Positions 32,544-41,053 of a stretch of DNA of 64,000 nt are shown one piece after another. The notes under the pieces are model-generated. The model worked only from the letters and a program-made list of their open reading frames with translations, did not search any database and had not been told where the DNA came from. The stretch lies in the NCBI GenBank assembly GCA_002844335.1, contig CP019154.1, positions 2,418,001-2,482,000 on the forward strand, in the 5' to 3' direction. Source of the stretch: Haloarcula taiwanensis (GTDB taxonomy: Archaea; Halobacteriota; Halobacteria; Halobacteriales; Haloarculaceae). The translations under genes and the position numbers were made by a program. How positions within the stretch are numbered: the stretch's first letter is position 1; every line of letters begins with the position of its first letter.

Positions 32544-33259
32544 CTGTCGATGAGCCAGACGTAGAGCACGACCCCTTGCACGACGAACAGCGACGTCAGG
32601 AAGAAAAACACCGCCTCCTCAATCGGCAGGTCAAGCAGGGGAATCGCGTACCCGGTTGTGTACTGTTTCGAGATGGTCCAGATCCCGAGTCGGATGGCAA
32701 TGCTGTCGATACCACAGAGGTAGGCTGCCGGTACCAGTGTCCCACCGGCCACCGTCCGCCACTCACCGGCGAGGAAGTGCCACCCGAACAACCACTGGAT
32801 GGCGAGAATCGGCCCGCTCCAGACCAGTAGAGAGCCGAGATACAGCCCCGAGTCGGAGCGCAGAAGCGCGAGGCCGGACAGAACGACGACAAGCGCAGCG
32901 GCGAACCCGACAAGCCGCGTCCGTACCGGCGTGGCCAGCGAGCGAGCTGTGTCCACCCGAAACCGGGCTACCCACAGCCCCACCATCGCGGTCTGCAGAA
33001 CGAAAAAGAGGTACTCGCCGAGGGGAATCGACCAGAACCGCACCAGTACGGCGCCGTCGCCGTACCACCAGACGCCGCGTCGGATGAGCTCGCCGTCCCA
33101 CGGCGTCGTGTAGACGAGCGCCAAGCCTGTGAGGATAGCCGTTGCTGTGAGTACGTCCCGGCGGCTGCCGAGGCGGTAGGTGGCCGTCAGCACCAGTGCG
33201 GCCACGACCGGGACCACGAACAGGGCGTGGAACTGGAGATACGTGGGCGTGGGCAACAT
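32534..33259 (-). CDS. crtY: Lycopene cyclase, fused CrtYc-CrtYd type
   Basis: A 241-residue membrane protein of six to seven helices made of two lycopene-cyclase repeats. Each repeat carries the short acidic motif: IPLGEYLFF near 77-85 and LPIEEAVFF near 210. This heterodimer-derived type occurs in haloarchaea, actinobacteria and, fused to phytoene synthase, in fungi. It converts lycopene to beta-carotene. It starts 48 bases after crtB and its end overlaps blh, so the three genes are one transcript. Confidence 0.9.
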   Translation of the reverse strand: MLPTPTYLQFHALFVVPVVAALVLTATYRLGSRRDVLTATAILTGLALVYTTPWDGELIRRGVWWYGDGAVLVRFWSIPLGEYLFFVLQTAMVGLWVARFRVDTARSLATPVRTRLVGFAAALVVVLSGLALLRSDSGLYLGSLLVWSGPILAIQWLFGWHFLAGEWRTVAGGTLVPAAYLCGIDSIAIRLGIWTISKQYTTGYAIPLLDLPIEEAVFFFLTSLFVVQGVVLYVWLIDRWK

Positions 33260-33307
33260 TAGTTCAGGTGCGACACTGGGTCAGCGACGACGCCCGACGC
33301 GCGGGTG

Positions 33308-34279
33308 TCATCCACGCCACGTAGGCTGCCCGTGGCTGTGAGCGTCTGTCGGCGTCTCACCGGGGCCGCGCTCGGACACCGCGCTCACGGTGTAAAACGT
33401 CGCTTCGGGGTCACCGTTGCGCCGCCAGTGCCACCACGTGCGGGCGAGGAGCCAGAGCCGGCGGCGGCGGGTGAGATCCGGCGTCTCCGTCAGCACGTCG
33501 TAGCCGCGGTCGCGAATGAGCCGGTGGTGGTCAGCGTACAGGACTGCGGCCAGCAACACGCCGAACTGGCAGTCTTCCGGCAGGTACCGAATACCGGCGA
33601 CGCCCTCGCGATACAGTTCGTCGGTCCGGGCCAGTTCCTCCTGCATCACAGCGCGGAAGGCGTCGTCGACTTCGGCGTCGGCCAGTTGCTCTTCGGTGAC
33701 GCCGTGGCGGTCAAGCGTCTCCTGTGGGAGGTACACACGCCCGTAGTCGTGGATGTCCTCGCGGACATCCCGCAGGAAGTTTGAGAGCTGAAACGCCTCT
33801 GCCAGCGCCGTTGCGTGGGGCAACGCCTCTTCCTTCTGTGGCGGATCCATCACCTCCGTCATCATGTGCCCCACCGCGACGGCAGAGCCACGCATGTACT
33901 CGCGAAGATCCTCGAACGTCTCGTAGCGGGCCTGTGCGATGTCCATCTCCATCGCATCAATGAAGACATTGATCGTCTCCTCGGAGATGTCGTGACGCTC
34001 GGCGAGGTCCTGAAACGCCGCCATGACCGCCTCGTGGTCTGTTTCAGCCGGGTCAATGTTCCCGAGCGCGGCCTCGCGAATTACCTCCAGTTGCTCGTGC
34101 TGGACGGTCGGTGGCGGGCCGTCCGGCTGGTCGACGACTTCGTCCGCGACCCGGAAGAACGCGTACATGACGTACGTCGGGTGGCGGATGCGTTCCGGAA
34201 GCAGACGCGTCGCGAGGTGGAACGTCCGTCCGGTTTCCTGCTGTATCGATTTGCTCGTTTGAATGTTATCGGAGTGCAT
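33308..34279 (-). CDS. crtB: Phytoene synthase
   Basis: A 323-residue prenyl-condensing enzyme that joins two geranylgeranyl diphosphates to phytoene. The two aspartate-rich magnesium sites are in FRVADEVVD near 42-50 and NFLRDVREDI near 166-175. The RGSAVAVG stretch and the RVYLPQE motif after the second site are also typical. It opens the carotenoid part of the retinal module. A structured promoter lies 150-210 bases upstream, between bat and crtB. Confidence 0.95.
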   Translation of the reverse strand: MHSDNIQTSKSIQQETGRTFHLATRLLPERIRHPTYVMYAFFRVADEVVDQPDGPPPTVQHEQLEVIREAALGNIDPAETDHEAVMAAFQDLAERHDISEETINVFIDAMEMDIAQARYETFEDLREYMRGSAVAVGHMMTEVMDPPQKEEALPHATALAEAFQLSNFLRDVREDIHDYGRVYLPQETLDRHGVTEEQLADAEVDDAFRAVMQEELARTDELYREGVAGIRYLPEDCQFGVLLAAVLYADHHRLIRDRGYDVLTETPDLTRRRRLWLLARTWWHWRRNGDPEATFYTVSAVSERGPGETPTDAHSHGQPTWRG

Positions 34280-34440
34280 TGAAAGCTATCGGGAAGTCAT
34301 TCGGCGGACGATTCGTCGCGCGCTTGTCTGGAGGCTGTACGTACTGGTCCGGTCGACCCGTGGTTGCACCGCTATCACTGGGTCGTGTGTCCTGTCCGTT
34401 CGCTGACGACAGAGAGGACACTGGTTCGATATCACTACAT

Positions 34441-34488
34441 GTATATACGGTTGTTATCCGTATAAGTAGACTACCAAACTGCTTCGGG
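34441..34488 (-). promoter_or_regulatory. crtB promoter region with inverted repeat and possible Bat upstream element
   Basis: Two TATA-like stretches read on the minus strand (CTTATACGG around 34459-34468 and GTATATAC at 34441-34448). They lie within a perfect 7-bp inverted repeat TATACGG-N7-CCGTATA (34444-34464). Just upstream, CCCGAAGCAGTTTGG (34488-34474) resembles the Bat upstream activator consensus ACC-N7-TTnG known from bop, brp and crtB1 promoters, matching roughly 8 of 13 defined positions. The rest of the 256-base gap shows nothing clear. Confidence 0.4.
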
Positions 34489-34535
34489 AACCACGTCAGG
34501 AGTCCGCTGTCGAGAGAGGGGTTCAAAAGCACGGG

Positions 34536-36116
34536 TTACCAGTTTTCGAACACTTCTTCCAGTAACTTTCGCTCACCAGCACGGAGGTGCTGGTGAAATG
34601 TCGATGGGCAGATGTCCATCGACTCGGCCAGTTGCTCGCCGGACACGTCCCGCGGCCAGTCGAAGAAGCCGCCCAGGAACCCCTTCCGGAGCGCCGTTAG
34701 CTGGCGATTAGTCAGTCGGTCCTCGACGTTTGCGATGAACGCCTGCCGGGAGACCGGTGGTTCGTCCCGTTCCCGCACGGAAAGTAGTTCTGTCTCCGGA
34801 TACCGGCTGCGGACCTGCTCGACCACGCTCCGAGTTTCCATCGATGCCGGAAGCGCGACAGTGACCGTCGCCTGCCCGGGTTCGACCAAGATGTCGCCCG
34901 TCTGGGCCCCGCGGTCGGCGACAACGGAGACGACCGGCGGGTCCGAGACAGTGAACTCGAACAGTGCCGATGAGTCGGCCGTCGAAACGTGCGAGACACC
35001 CGAGACGTGTGGGTGGTCAGCGGCGACGGCGCAGACCGCTGAGGGGTCGTCCGTCTCGACGAGGAAGAACATCACCGTCTCCTCGCCGTCGGGAACGCTC
35101 CCGCCGTACTCCATCGAGCAGCCGAGTTCGCTCGCCACGTCGATGTAGAAGACGTCCGGGTCGGTGACCTGCAGTTCGAGTTCGGTAACGTTGTCGGCGG
35201 TCAGCAGTCGGCTGGTCTCGCGGGCGTCGATAGCCGCAGCAGTCGCCCGGCCGATGGTCCCCAGTACGGCCTGCTCTCGGGGGTCGAACACGTCGTCGCT
35301 GTCGGCGTAGACAGTGAGGACGCCGTACAGCGACTCGCCGGAGACGAGCGGGACTGCCGCGACCGATGCCACATCGGAGTCGGCGAGCCGGCTGTGTTGC
35401 TCGTCGATGTCGCCGGTCACCACCTGCATCTCCTCGGTTCGGGCCGCCTCCGCGACCGGGTCGTCGGCGTCCAGCGGGATGGACAGCGTTGTCGGGTGGT
35501 CGGCGGAGAGCGCCGTCGACGACAGCGTCTCATCGCGCAGGTCGAGTTCGGACACCCAGGCGAACTGGTAGGAGTCGACTTCGGCCAGCCGGTCACAGAC
35601 GGTCTGCTGGATCGCCTCGCGCGAATCAACGGTCAGTACGTCGCCCATCACCGCTTTCAACAGCCCGTCGACCCGGTCGACGAGCTGTTTGAGGTTCTGT
35701 CGTTCGGCTTTGAGCTCCTCGCTCCGTCGCTCGGCCGCCAGTTCGGCGAGCTTCCGCTGGGTGATGTCGATGTGTGCGACGACGGCGCTCCCGGCTTCGT
35801 CGTCGGGTAACGGTGCGACCCGCATCAGAAACCACTGTTTCTCTTCCGGAGAATGACATGGGTACTCCATCGTGAACAGGTCCTGCTCACCGTCGATAAC
35901 CGATTCGATGCCGCCGACTGCCTGTCCGGCGTATTCGTCCGCGTCGACATCAGTTGTCGTGAAGTAGTTCGTCCCCTCCATCTCCCCGTCCTCGTCGCCC
36001 GCGAACTCCCGCCAGGCGCGGTTGGTGAACAGGATCGTTCCCTCGTCGTCGAGGACAGCGATATTGATGGGTAGCGTGTCCAACGTCGAGTGAGCGAGTG
36101 TCTCTGGTGGCTTCAT
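34536..36116 (-). CDS. bat: Bacterio-opsin activator Bat (PAS-GAF-BAT-HTH_10)
   Basis: A 526-residue regulator. A PAS domain at about 10-125 (INIAVLDDEGTILFTNRAWR), a GAF domain at about 160-300, the Bat-specific domain at about 310-455 and a C-terminal HTH (SGEQLAESMDICPSTFHQHL near 488-507) reproduce the Halobacterium Bat architecture. Bat activates opsin, brp/blh and crtB1 genes in response to low oxygen and light. Its position directly upstream of crtB-crtY-blh supports the assignment over other HTH_10 regulators. Its own TATA (GTTTATT, about 36168-36176) is divergent from a zinc-protein promoter. Confidence 0.9.
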   Translation of the reverse strand: MKPPETLAHSTLDTLPINIAVLDDEGTILFTNRAWREFAGDEDGEMEGTNYFTTTDVDADEYAGQAVGGIESVIDGEQDLFTMEYPCHSPEEKQWFLMRVAPLPDDEAGSAVVAHIDITQRKLAELAAERRSEELKAERQNLKQLVDRVDGLLKAVMGDVLTVDSREAIQQTVCDRLAEVDSYQFAWVSELDLRDETLSSTALSADHPTTLSIPLDADDPVAEAARTEEMQVVTGDIDEQHSRLADSDVASVAAVPLVSGESLYGVLTVYADSDDVFDPREQAVLGTIGRATAAAIDARETSRLLTADNVTELELQVTDPDVFYIDVASELGCSMEYGGSVPDGEETVMFFLVETDDPSAVCAVAADHPHVSGVSHVSTADSSALFEFTVSDPPVVSVVADRGAQTGDILVEPGQATVTVALPASMETRSVVEQVRSRYPETELLSVRERDEPPVSRQAFIANVEDRLTNRQLTALRKGFLGGFFDWPRDVSGEQLAESMDICPSTFHQHLRAGERKLLEEVFENW

Positions 36117-36245
36117 TCAGTGTCCCTGGCTCGGAATAGCCGATACCCTGTGTAATAGCGGCTGGTGAATAAACGTGTGGCCCGAAAACGGGGGACTGTT
36201 GCCTGTGCGAAAACCTCTAAACGCTATCGCCCGAAACCCGTAGGT

Positions 36246-36530
36246 ATGTTCGGGTCCCGGAATTCCCGGGGAGAGTCAGTCACCTGCATCGCGTGTGGGG
36301 AGTCCATCTTACGATCCGAGGCCCGCGAGTACGACAAACACGGCGACCGGTGGGACCGCCGGGACAAGACGTTCGAACACCTCTGTAAAGCCTGTTTTGC
36401 CGAGCTGTGCCAGCAACCACGGGATGGCCTCGAAACGACGCTTGATGCCGCCGGAGCGGGCGAGGCCGATCAAGAGACGTTCCTGAAACGGTTCCGGGAA
36501 CTCTCCGAGGGCGACGCTCGCAGGGAATGA
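36246..36530 (+). CDS. Small zinc-finger-like haloarchaeal protein
   Basis: A 94-residue protein with two cysteine pairs, CIACGE near 15-20 and HLCKACFAELC near 46-56. They probably hold one zinc ion, with a basic/acidic linker between (REYDKHGDRWDRRDKTFE). It resembles small zinc proteins common in haloarchaea; the role is unknown. A TATA-like CTCTAAACG about 30 bases upstream suggests a leaderless start at this ATG. Confidence 0.65.
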   Translation: MFGSRNSRGESVTCIACGESILRSEAREYDKHGDRWDRRDKTFEHLCKACFAELCQQPRDGLETTLDAAGAGEADQETFLKRFRELSEGDARRE

Positions 36531-36596
36531 GACGGGGGAGTTGCGGTCTAGTCCCACCCCGACAGCCCTAACTACGCCCTGTTCGTACCGGGTGAC

Positions 36597-37967
36597 ATGA
36601 CTACAGAGGACGCGCAGGCGGCCGCCGGGACCGCCGAAGGGCAAGGCCCCGTCGAAATCGACCCGGAGATGGCCCGACACTTAGAAAACAAGCGCGAAGA
36701 ACTGTTCGAGAAGTTCGGCATCCCCGACGAGTTTCCGCCCGAGGTACTTGAGGAGGCCAAAGAGCGAACGCAGGACGTGCAGGCCGAAATCGAGGACGAG
36801 GTCGACGAGCGCCGGGACCTCCGAGAGATGACGACCTGGACGACAGACCCCATTGACGCCCAGGACTTCGACGACGCCATCTCCATCGAGGAGCGCGAGG
36901 ACGAGATCGTCCTCTGGGTCCACATCGCCGACGTGACTCACTACGTCAACCCCGACACGAAGATGTGGGAGCAGGCCGTCGAGCGCGGGAACACCGTCTA
37001 CCTCCCGGCCTATACCGTCCACATGCTGCCGCCCGTCCTCGCCGAGACCGTCTGTTCGCTGGTCCCCAACGAGGACCGCCTGGCTCACACCGTCGAGATG
37101 CACCTCGACAAGGAGAACCTCGGCTACGAGGAGATAAACATCTACAAGTCCGTCATCCGCTCGGACGCTCGCCTGACCTACACCGAGGCCGAGCGCCTGC
37201 TGGACGAGCCCGAGACCGCAGACGACGTGCTGGAGGACAAGAGCGTCGACCTCGCGGAGAAAACCGAGCGCGTCTGGGAACTGGCCGACCGGATGCACGA
37301 ACAGCGCAAAGAGGAAGGGTCGCTTGTCCTCAACCCCGCCCGCGACCGCGCCCACACTATCATCGAGGAGTGCATGCTGAAGGCCAACAAGGCTGTCACC
37401 CACGAACTGATGTGGAACCGCGGCGTCGAGGCGATGTATCGGGTCCATCCCCAGCCCAGCCCCGACGAGTGGGACGAGGCACTGGTCGAGATACAGGAAC
37501 TCGACGGCGTCTCCATCCCCGGCGACGCTTGGGACGACCCACGGAAGGCCGTCAACGCCACGCTCGAACAGGCTCCCGGTCGCCAGCTCGATAAGATCCA
37601 ATGGGCCGTGATGAAGGTGATGCCCCGGGCGAAGTACATGAACGACCCCTTCGGCGGCCACCACGCCCTGAACTTCGAGATTTACGGCCACTTCACCTCG
37701 CCGATTCGACGCCTCTCGGACCTCATCAACCACTGGATCGTCTACACCAACGACGTGCCCGAGGACCTCGTCGCGCTGTGTGACCGCGCCAGCGACCGCC
37801 AGAAGGACGCCGAACAGTGCGAGCGCGAGTACAAGAACTTTCTACAGGAGGTCGGTCTCGATCCGTCTGCTGTCAACAACCGCGGTATCGAAGTGGTCGA
37901 GAATCCCGACGCGGGTGACGAAGACGATGCCGACGCGGATGCCGCCGACGCAACGGTCGAAGAGTAA
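36597..37967 (+). CDS. rnr: RNB-domain 3'-5' exoribonuclease (RNase R/RNase II-like)
   Basis: A 456-residue protein consisting almost wholly of the RNB catalytic domain. The metal-binding motif TTDPIDAQDFDDAISIE near 82-98 carries the four aspartates, and the C-terminal catalytic blocks are YGHFTSPIRRLSDLINHW near 363-380. Bacterial RNase R has extra cold-shock and S1 domains; this short form lacks them, as in other haloarchaea. Haloarchaea lack an exosome, and RNase R is their main 3'-5' RNA-degrading enzyme. The tail is poly-acidic. Confidence 0.92.
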   Translation: MTTEDAQAAAGTAEGQGPVEIDPEMARHLENKREELFEKFGIPDEFPPEVLEEAKERTQDVQAEIEDEVDERRDLREMTTWTTDPIDAQDFDDAISIEEREDEIVLWVHIADVTHYVNPDTKMWEQAVERGNTVYLPAYTVHMLPPVLAETVCSLVPNEDRLAHTVEMHLDKENLGYEEINIYKSVIRSDARLTYTEAERLLDEPETADDVLEDKSVDLAEKTERVWELADRMHEQRKEEGSLVLNPARDRAHTIIEECMLKANKAVTHELMWNRGVEAMYRVHPQPSPDEWDEALVEIQELDGVSIPGDAWDDPRKAVNATLEQAPGRQLDKIQWAVMKVMPRAKYMNDPFGGHHALNFEIYGHFTSPIRRLSDLINHWIVYTNDVPEDLVALCDRASDRQKDAEQCEREYKNFLQEVGLDPSAVNNRGIEVVENPDAGDEDDADADAADATVEE

Positions 37968-38036
37968 CGCCGGCACACTCGCGGGGCGTCCTCGACAACA
38001 GGAAGACCTTTTCACAGTCGGTGCGGCACTGCCCGT

Positions 38037-38777
38037 ATGTGCCCTCCAGCACCCGCAATCGTTACCGAGGGGTTGACGAAGCGCTACAGCGGGGTCTCGG
38101 CGATAGAAGACCTCGACCTCACAGTCCCGCGCGGGAGCGTCTTCGGCTTTCTCGGCCCCAACGGCGCGGGCAAGACCTCGACGATTCGCATCCTGACGAC
38201 GTTGACGAACCCGACAAACGGCACTGCCCGAGTCGCGGGCGAGTCAGTCGCCGACCGCGCCGCGGTGGTCGAACACATCGGCTTCCTCCCCGAAGAGCCG
38301 CCGCTGTACGACGAACTCACCGGCCGCGAGCAGTTGGAGTACGTCGCCGGCTTGCGCGGGCACGAGGACTGGGACCGCGTGGAGTCACTGCTCGACCGGT
38401 TCGACCTCGACGCGGACGCCGACCGGCGCGTCGAGACGTACTCGAAGGGGATGAAACAGAAACTCGGCCTCATTCAGGCACTGTTGCACGATCCCGATGT
38501 GCTCTTTCTCGACGAACCCACTTCGGGACTGGACCCGCGGGCGGCCCGGACAGTGCGTGATACCATCGGCGAGGTCGCGGCCGCGGAGACGACAGTGTTC
38601 CTCTCGACACACATTCTCCCTGTCGTTGAGGAGTTAGCCGACACCGTTGGCGTCCTGTACGACGGCGACCTTGTCGCAGAGGGGTCGCCCGAGGAACTGA
38701 CCGGCAGCGTCGCGTCCGGAAGCACGCTCGAAGACGTGTTCCTCGACGTGACCAGCGAGCACCCGGGTGACCGATGA
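38037..38777 (+). CDS. ABC-2 type exporter ATP-binding protein
   Basis: A 246-residue ATPase. Walker A is GPNGAGKT near 42-49, the Q-loop is LPEEPPLYDELTG, the signature is YSKGMKQKL near 136 and Walker B VLFLDEPTSGLD near 155. The C-terminal end (LEDVFLDVTSE) is the common coupling tail of ABC-2 ATPases. It overlaps the permease start by an ATGA. The cargo is unknown. Confidence 0.9.
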   Translation: MCPPAPAIVTEGLTKRYSGVSAIEDLDLTVPRGSVFGFLGPNGAGKTSTIRILTTLTNPTNGTARVAGESVADRAAVVEHIGFLPEEPPLYDELTGREQLEYVAGLRGHEDWDRVESLLDRFDLDADADRRVETYSKGMKQKLGLIQALLHDPDVLFLDEPTSGLDPRAARTVRDTIGEVAAAETTVFLSTHILPVVEELADTVGVLYDGDLVAEGSPEELTGSVASGSTLEDVFLDVTSEHPGDR

Positions 38778-40384
38778 GACGCCCGAACGGGCGGCGGATA
38801 CGGCTGGTCGCGCGGACGGAACTGCGGCGTACCTGGCGCAAGCTCGTGGGCACGACACGCGGGACGCTCTTGCTGCTCGGCGGGGGAGTGGGTATCATCA
38901 TCTACAGTCTCGTTATCGGCGTGGGAGCGTTCTTTCTCGGCGGTTTTCTCACCGACAGCAACCCCCAGACGGTCAGGCTTGCAACGACAGCTGGTATCGT
39001 CGGGCTGCTCGGACTCGTCGGCTTCTTCACGCTTCAGCATACGGTGAAATCGGCCGGCAAACCGGACGCTGCCGACGGTCTGCTGACGACAGTCCCCTAC
39101 GAGGACGCGGCGGCCGGGCTGCTCGCTGCCGAGGCTAGTCGAGTAGTGGGCGCACTCACTATCCCGATTCTGGCGCTGGTAGGCGGGCTTGTAGTCGGTG
39201 ATGGCGGTGTACTCGTCGCTATCGTAGCCCTCGTCGGGTCGGTCGCGGTTACCCTGCTTGGCACGGTCCTCGGCTTCGGTCTGGGGCTAGTAACGAAACT
39301 GGTCGCGAACCGTTCGGCCTTCATCGCAAGTCATCGCGCGAGTGTCGGAGCCGCCGTCTCGCTGATCCTGCCGCTTGGCTGGGTCGCGATGACAGCCGTT
39401 CCGACGATACAGCTCCGCGTGCTCCGGTTAGCGACCCACTCCCCGCTCTCGTGGCCCGCCGACGTGATCCTGCTCGTGCTGGGGACCGGCGGGAATCCGG
39501 TCACTGCCGCCGTCGCCACGGCAGGGATTCTCAGCGCGCTCCCGGCCGGTGCAGTTGCGTGTCTGTGGCTAGCTGCGCAGACCTGGTATGTCGATCCGGT
39601 CCAGCCCGACCACGAGTTCGACGCCGACAAGCGAACACTCTCTGACCGACTGCTGAGAGGACGGATCTCGACGGCAACCCGCGTGGTCGCCCAAAAATCG
39701 TGGCTCCGTGCCAGGCGAGCGCCCATCACTGTGCAGTTCGCGATCATGCCGTTTTTCTTCCTGGTGTATCACCTCCAGATCGTCATTCTGGAGCGAGTGG
39801 TCCCGCCGACGCTCCCGCTCAGCGCCGGGCTGGCCAGCGCGGCGGCGTTCGGGGCCGCGTTTTCGCTCAATCCACTCGGCGGCGAGGAGGGGGTCCTGCC
39901 GCTAACACTGACCGCCAACGTCTCCGGTCGGGCGTTCGTCACCGGACTTGTCCTCGCAGGCGCACTCCCCGGCGTCGTAGTGACGACGCTACTGGTTGTC
40001 GGCCTCGGCGTCGCCGCCGGAACACCGCCAGTCACGCTCGCCGTCGGACTCACAGTCGCACTCGTCGCAACCCTGGCCGCACCGGCTATCGCCGTTGGGG
40101 CCGGCGTCGTGTTCCCGAAGTTCGAGTCGTCGTCTGTGCAGGGCCACGAAGTAGTGGTTCCGAGCGGCTGGGCGTTCGGGCTGTACTTCCTCGTCCTCGG
40201 CGTGGCCGTTGCGCCGGGTAGCGTGACGTACCTGCTCGCCGTCCGTGACCTGTTCTCACTCCCGTTCGACAAAATGTGGCTCCTCGGCGGAGGCGGTATA
40301 ACGAGCGTCGGAATCGCCGTCGCCGGCGCTGTCGCCGGCTTCCTCTATGCCGCCAACCGCGTCGCGACCTACCGGCTCGACTAG
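38774..40384 (+). CDS. ABC-2 type exporter permease, 12-helix
   Basis: A 536-residue membrane protein with about twelve hydrophobic segments starting at LLLLGGGVGIIIYSLVIG. A polar cytoplasmic loop near 270-310 (VDPVQPDHEFDADKRTLSDR) divides it into two halves. It pairs with the overlapping ATPase to form an exporter of unknown cargo. Its stop overlaps the convergent gene through a shared CTAG. Confidence 0.85.
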   Translation: MRRPNGRRIRLVARTELRRTWRKLVGTTRGTLLLLGGGVGIIIYSLVIGVGAFFLGGFLTDSNPQTVRLATTAGIVGLLGLVGFFTLQHTVKSAGKPDAADGLLTTVPYEDAAAGLLAAEASRVVGALTIPILALVGGLVVGDGGVLVAIVALVGSVAVTLLGTVLGFGLGLVTKLVANRSAFIASHRASVGAAVSLILPLGWVAMTAVPTIQLRVLRLATHSPLSWPADVILLVLGTGGNPVTAAVATAGILSALPAGAVACLWLAAQTWYVDPVQPDHEFDADKRTLSDRLLRGRISTATRVVAQKSWLRARRAPITVQFAIMPFFFLVYHLQIVILERVVPPTLPLSAGLASAAAFGAAFSLNPLGGEEGVLPLTLTANVSGRAFVTGLVLAGALPGVVVTTLLVVGLGVAAGTPPVTLAVGLTVALVATLAAPAIAVGAGVVFPKFESSSVQGHEVVVPSGWAFGLYFLVLGVAVAPGSVTYLLAVRDLFSLPFDKMWLLGGGGITSVGIAVAGAVAGFLYAANRVATYRLD

Positions 40385-40983
40385 CAGATCGGCTTCGGGT
40401 CCAGTCCCATCCCCTCCAGCGTTTCTGCGTAGTCGGCGTACGCCGCTCCGATAGCATCCGTCGCGGCCGCCGCTGCCGTCTCGCGTTCGGCTTCCGAGAG
40501 GTGTGCGAGAGCGGTCACCCCGTCGTCAAGTGCTGACGCCTCGTCTCGAATCCCACGAAACATATCGGCTCGCCCCTCGTCCGCCTCGTTGATGAAGAAG
40601 CTCACCACCTGCAGGTAGAACCGGTCGGCGACCAGCGGCGCGGCGACGAGGCCGGCCCCAACGCGCCGTGCAGTGCCGCTCACCGTTTCCAGATGGTCGA
40701 CGAACCCGTCCGGGTCACCGGCGTCTGCGTCGATGCGGTTCGCCCGCTCCATCGCGGCCTCGGCAGCTGCCTCGAACTGCGCCGCCACGTCACTGTCTGT
40801 CTCGGCTGCCCACCGGCCGAAGATATCTGCACTCCCTGATTCACGGGTCGCTGCCACCGTGAGGACTGCCTCCGTCTCCAGTGTCGCATCTGTTGCTGCG
40901 ATAAGCACCTTGTCCGAGCCCAGTCTGTCTCGCTCCGTCTCGGTCTGGTCACGGACAGCGTCGATAGTGGCTTCGGCGTCCAT
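40381..40983 (-). CDS. Haloarchaeal helical protein, rubrerythrin/antitermination-like family
   Basis: A 200-residue all-helical protein. The start (IDAVRDQTETERDRLGSDKVLIAAT in two blocks) and the end (AYADYAETLEGMGLDPKPIC) match a haloarchaeal family I recall as rubrerythrin-like or 'transcription antitermination protein'. The glutamate and histidine iron ligands I would expect near residues 75-90 (EADHY-type) read AAMERANRI here, so ferritin-like iron binding is doubtful. The conserved terminal cysteine remains. Function unknown. Confidence 0.55.
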   Translation of the reverse strand: MDAEATIDAVRDQTETERDRLGSDKVLIAATDATLETEAVLTVAATRESGSADIFGRWAAETDSDVAAQFEAAAEAAMERANRIDADAGDPDGFVDHLETVSGTARRVGAGLVAAPLVADRFYLQVVSFFINEADEGRADMFRGIRDEASALDDGVTALAHLSEAERETAAAAATDAIGAAYADYAETLEGMGLDPKPIC

Positions 40984-41053
40984 ACGTCCGCTGGGCGCGG
41001 CAGGGGCTTGAAATCCCCGCCCGATTTATCCACGGGGGAGCGCTACAGTCAGT

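Noticed and set aside
34275..34290. Second copy of the 62-kb hairpin element
   Set aside because: Only a short stretch (GCATTGAAAG) resembles the element; the rest does not match and no stem forms.
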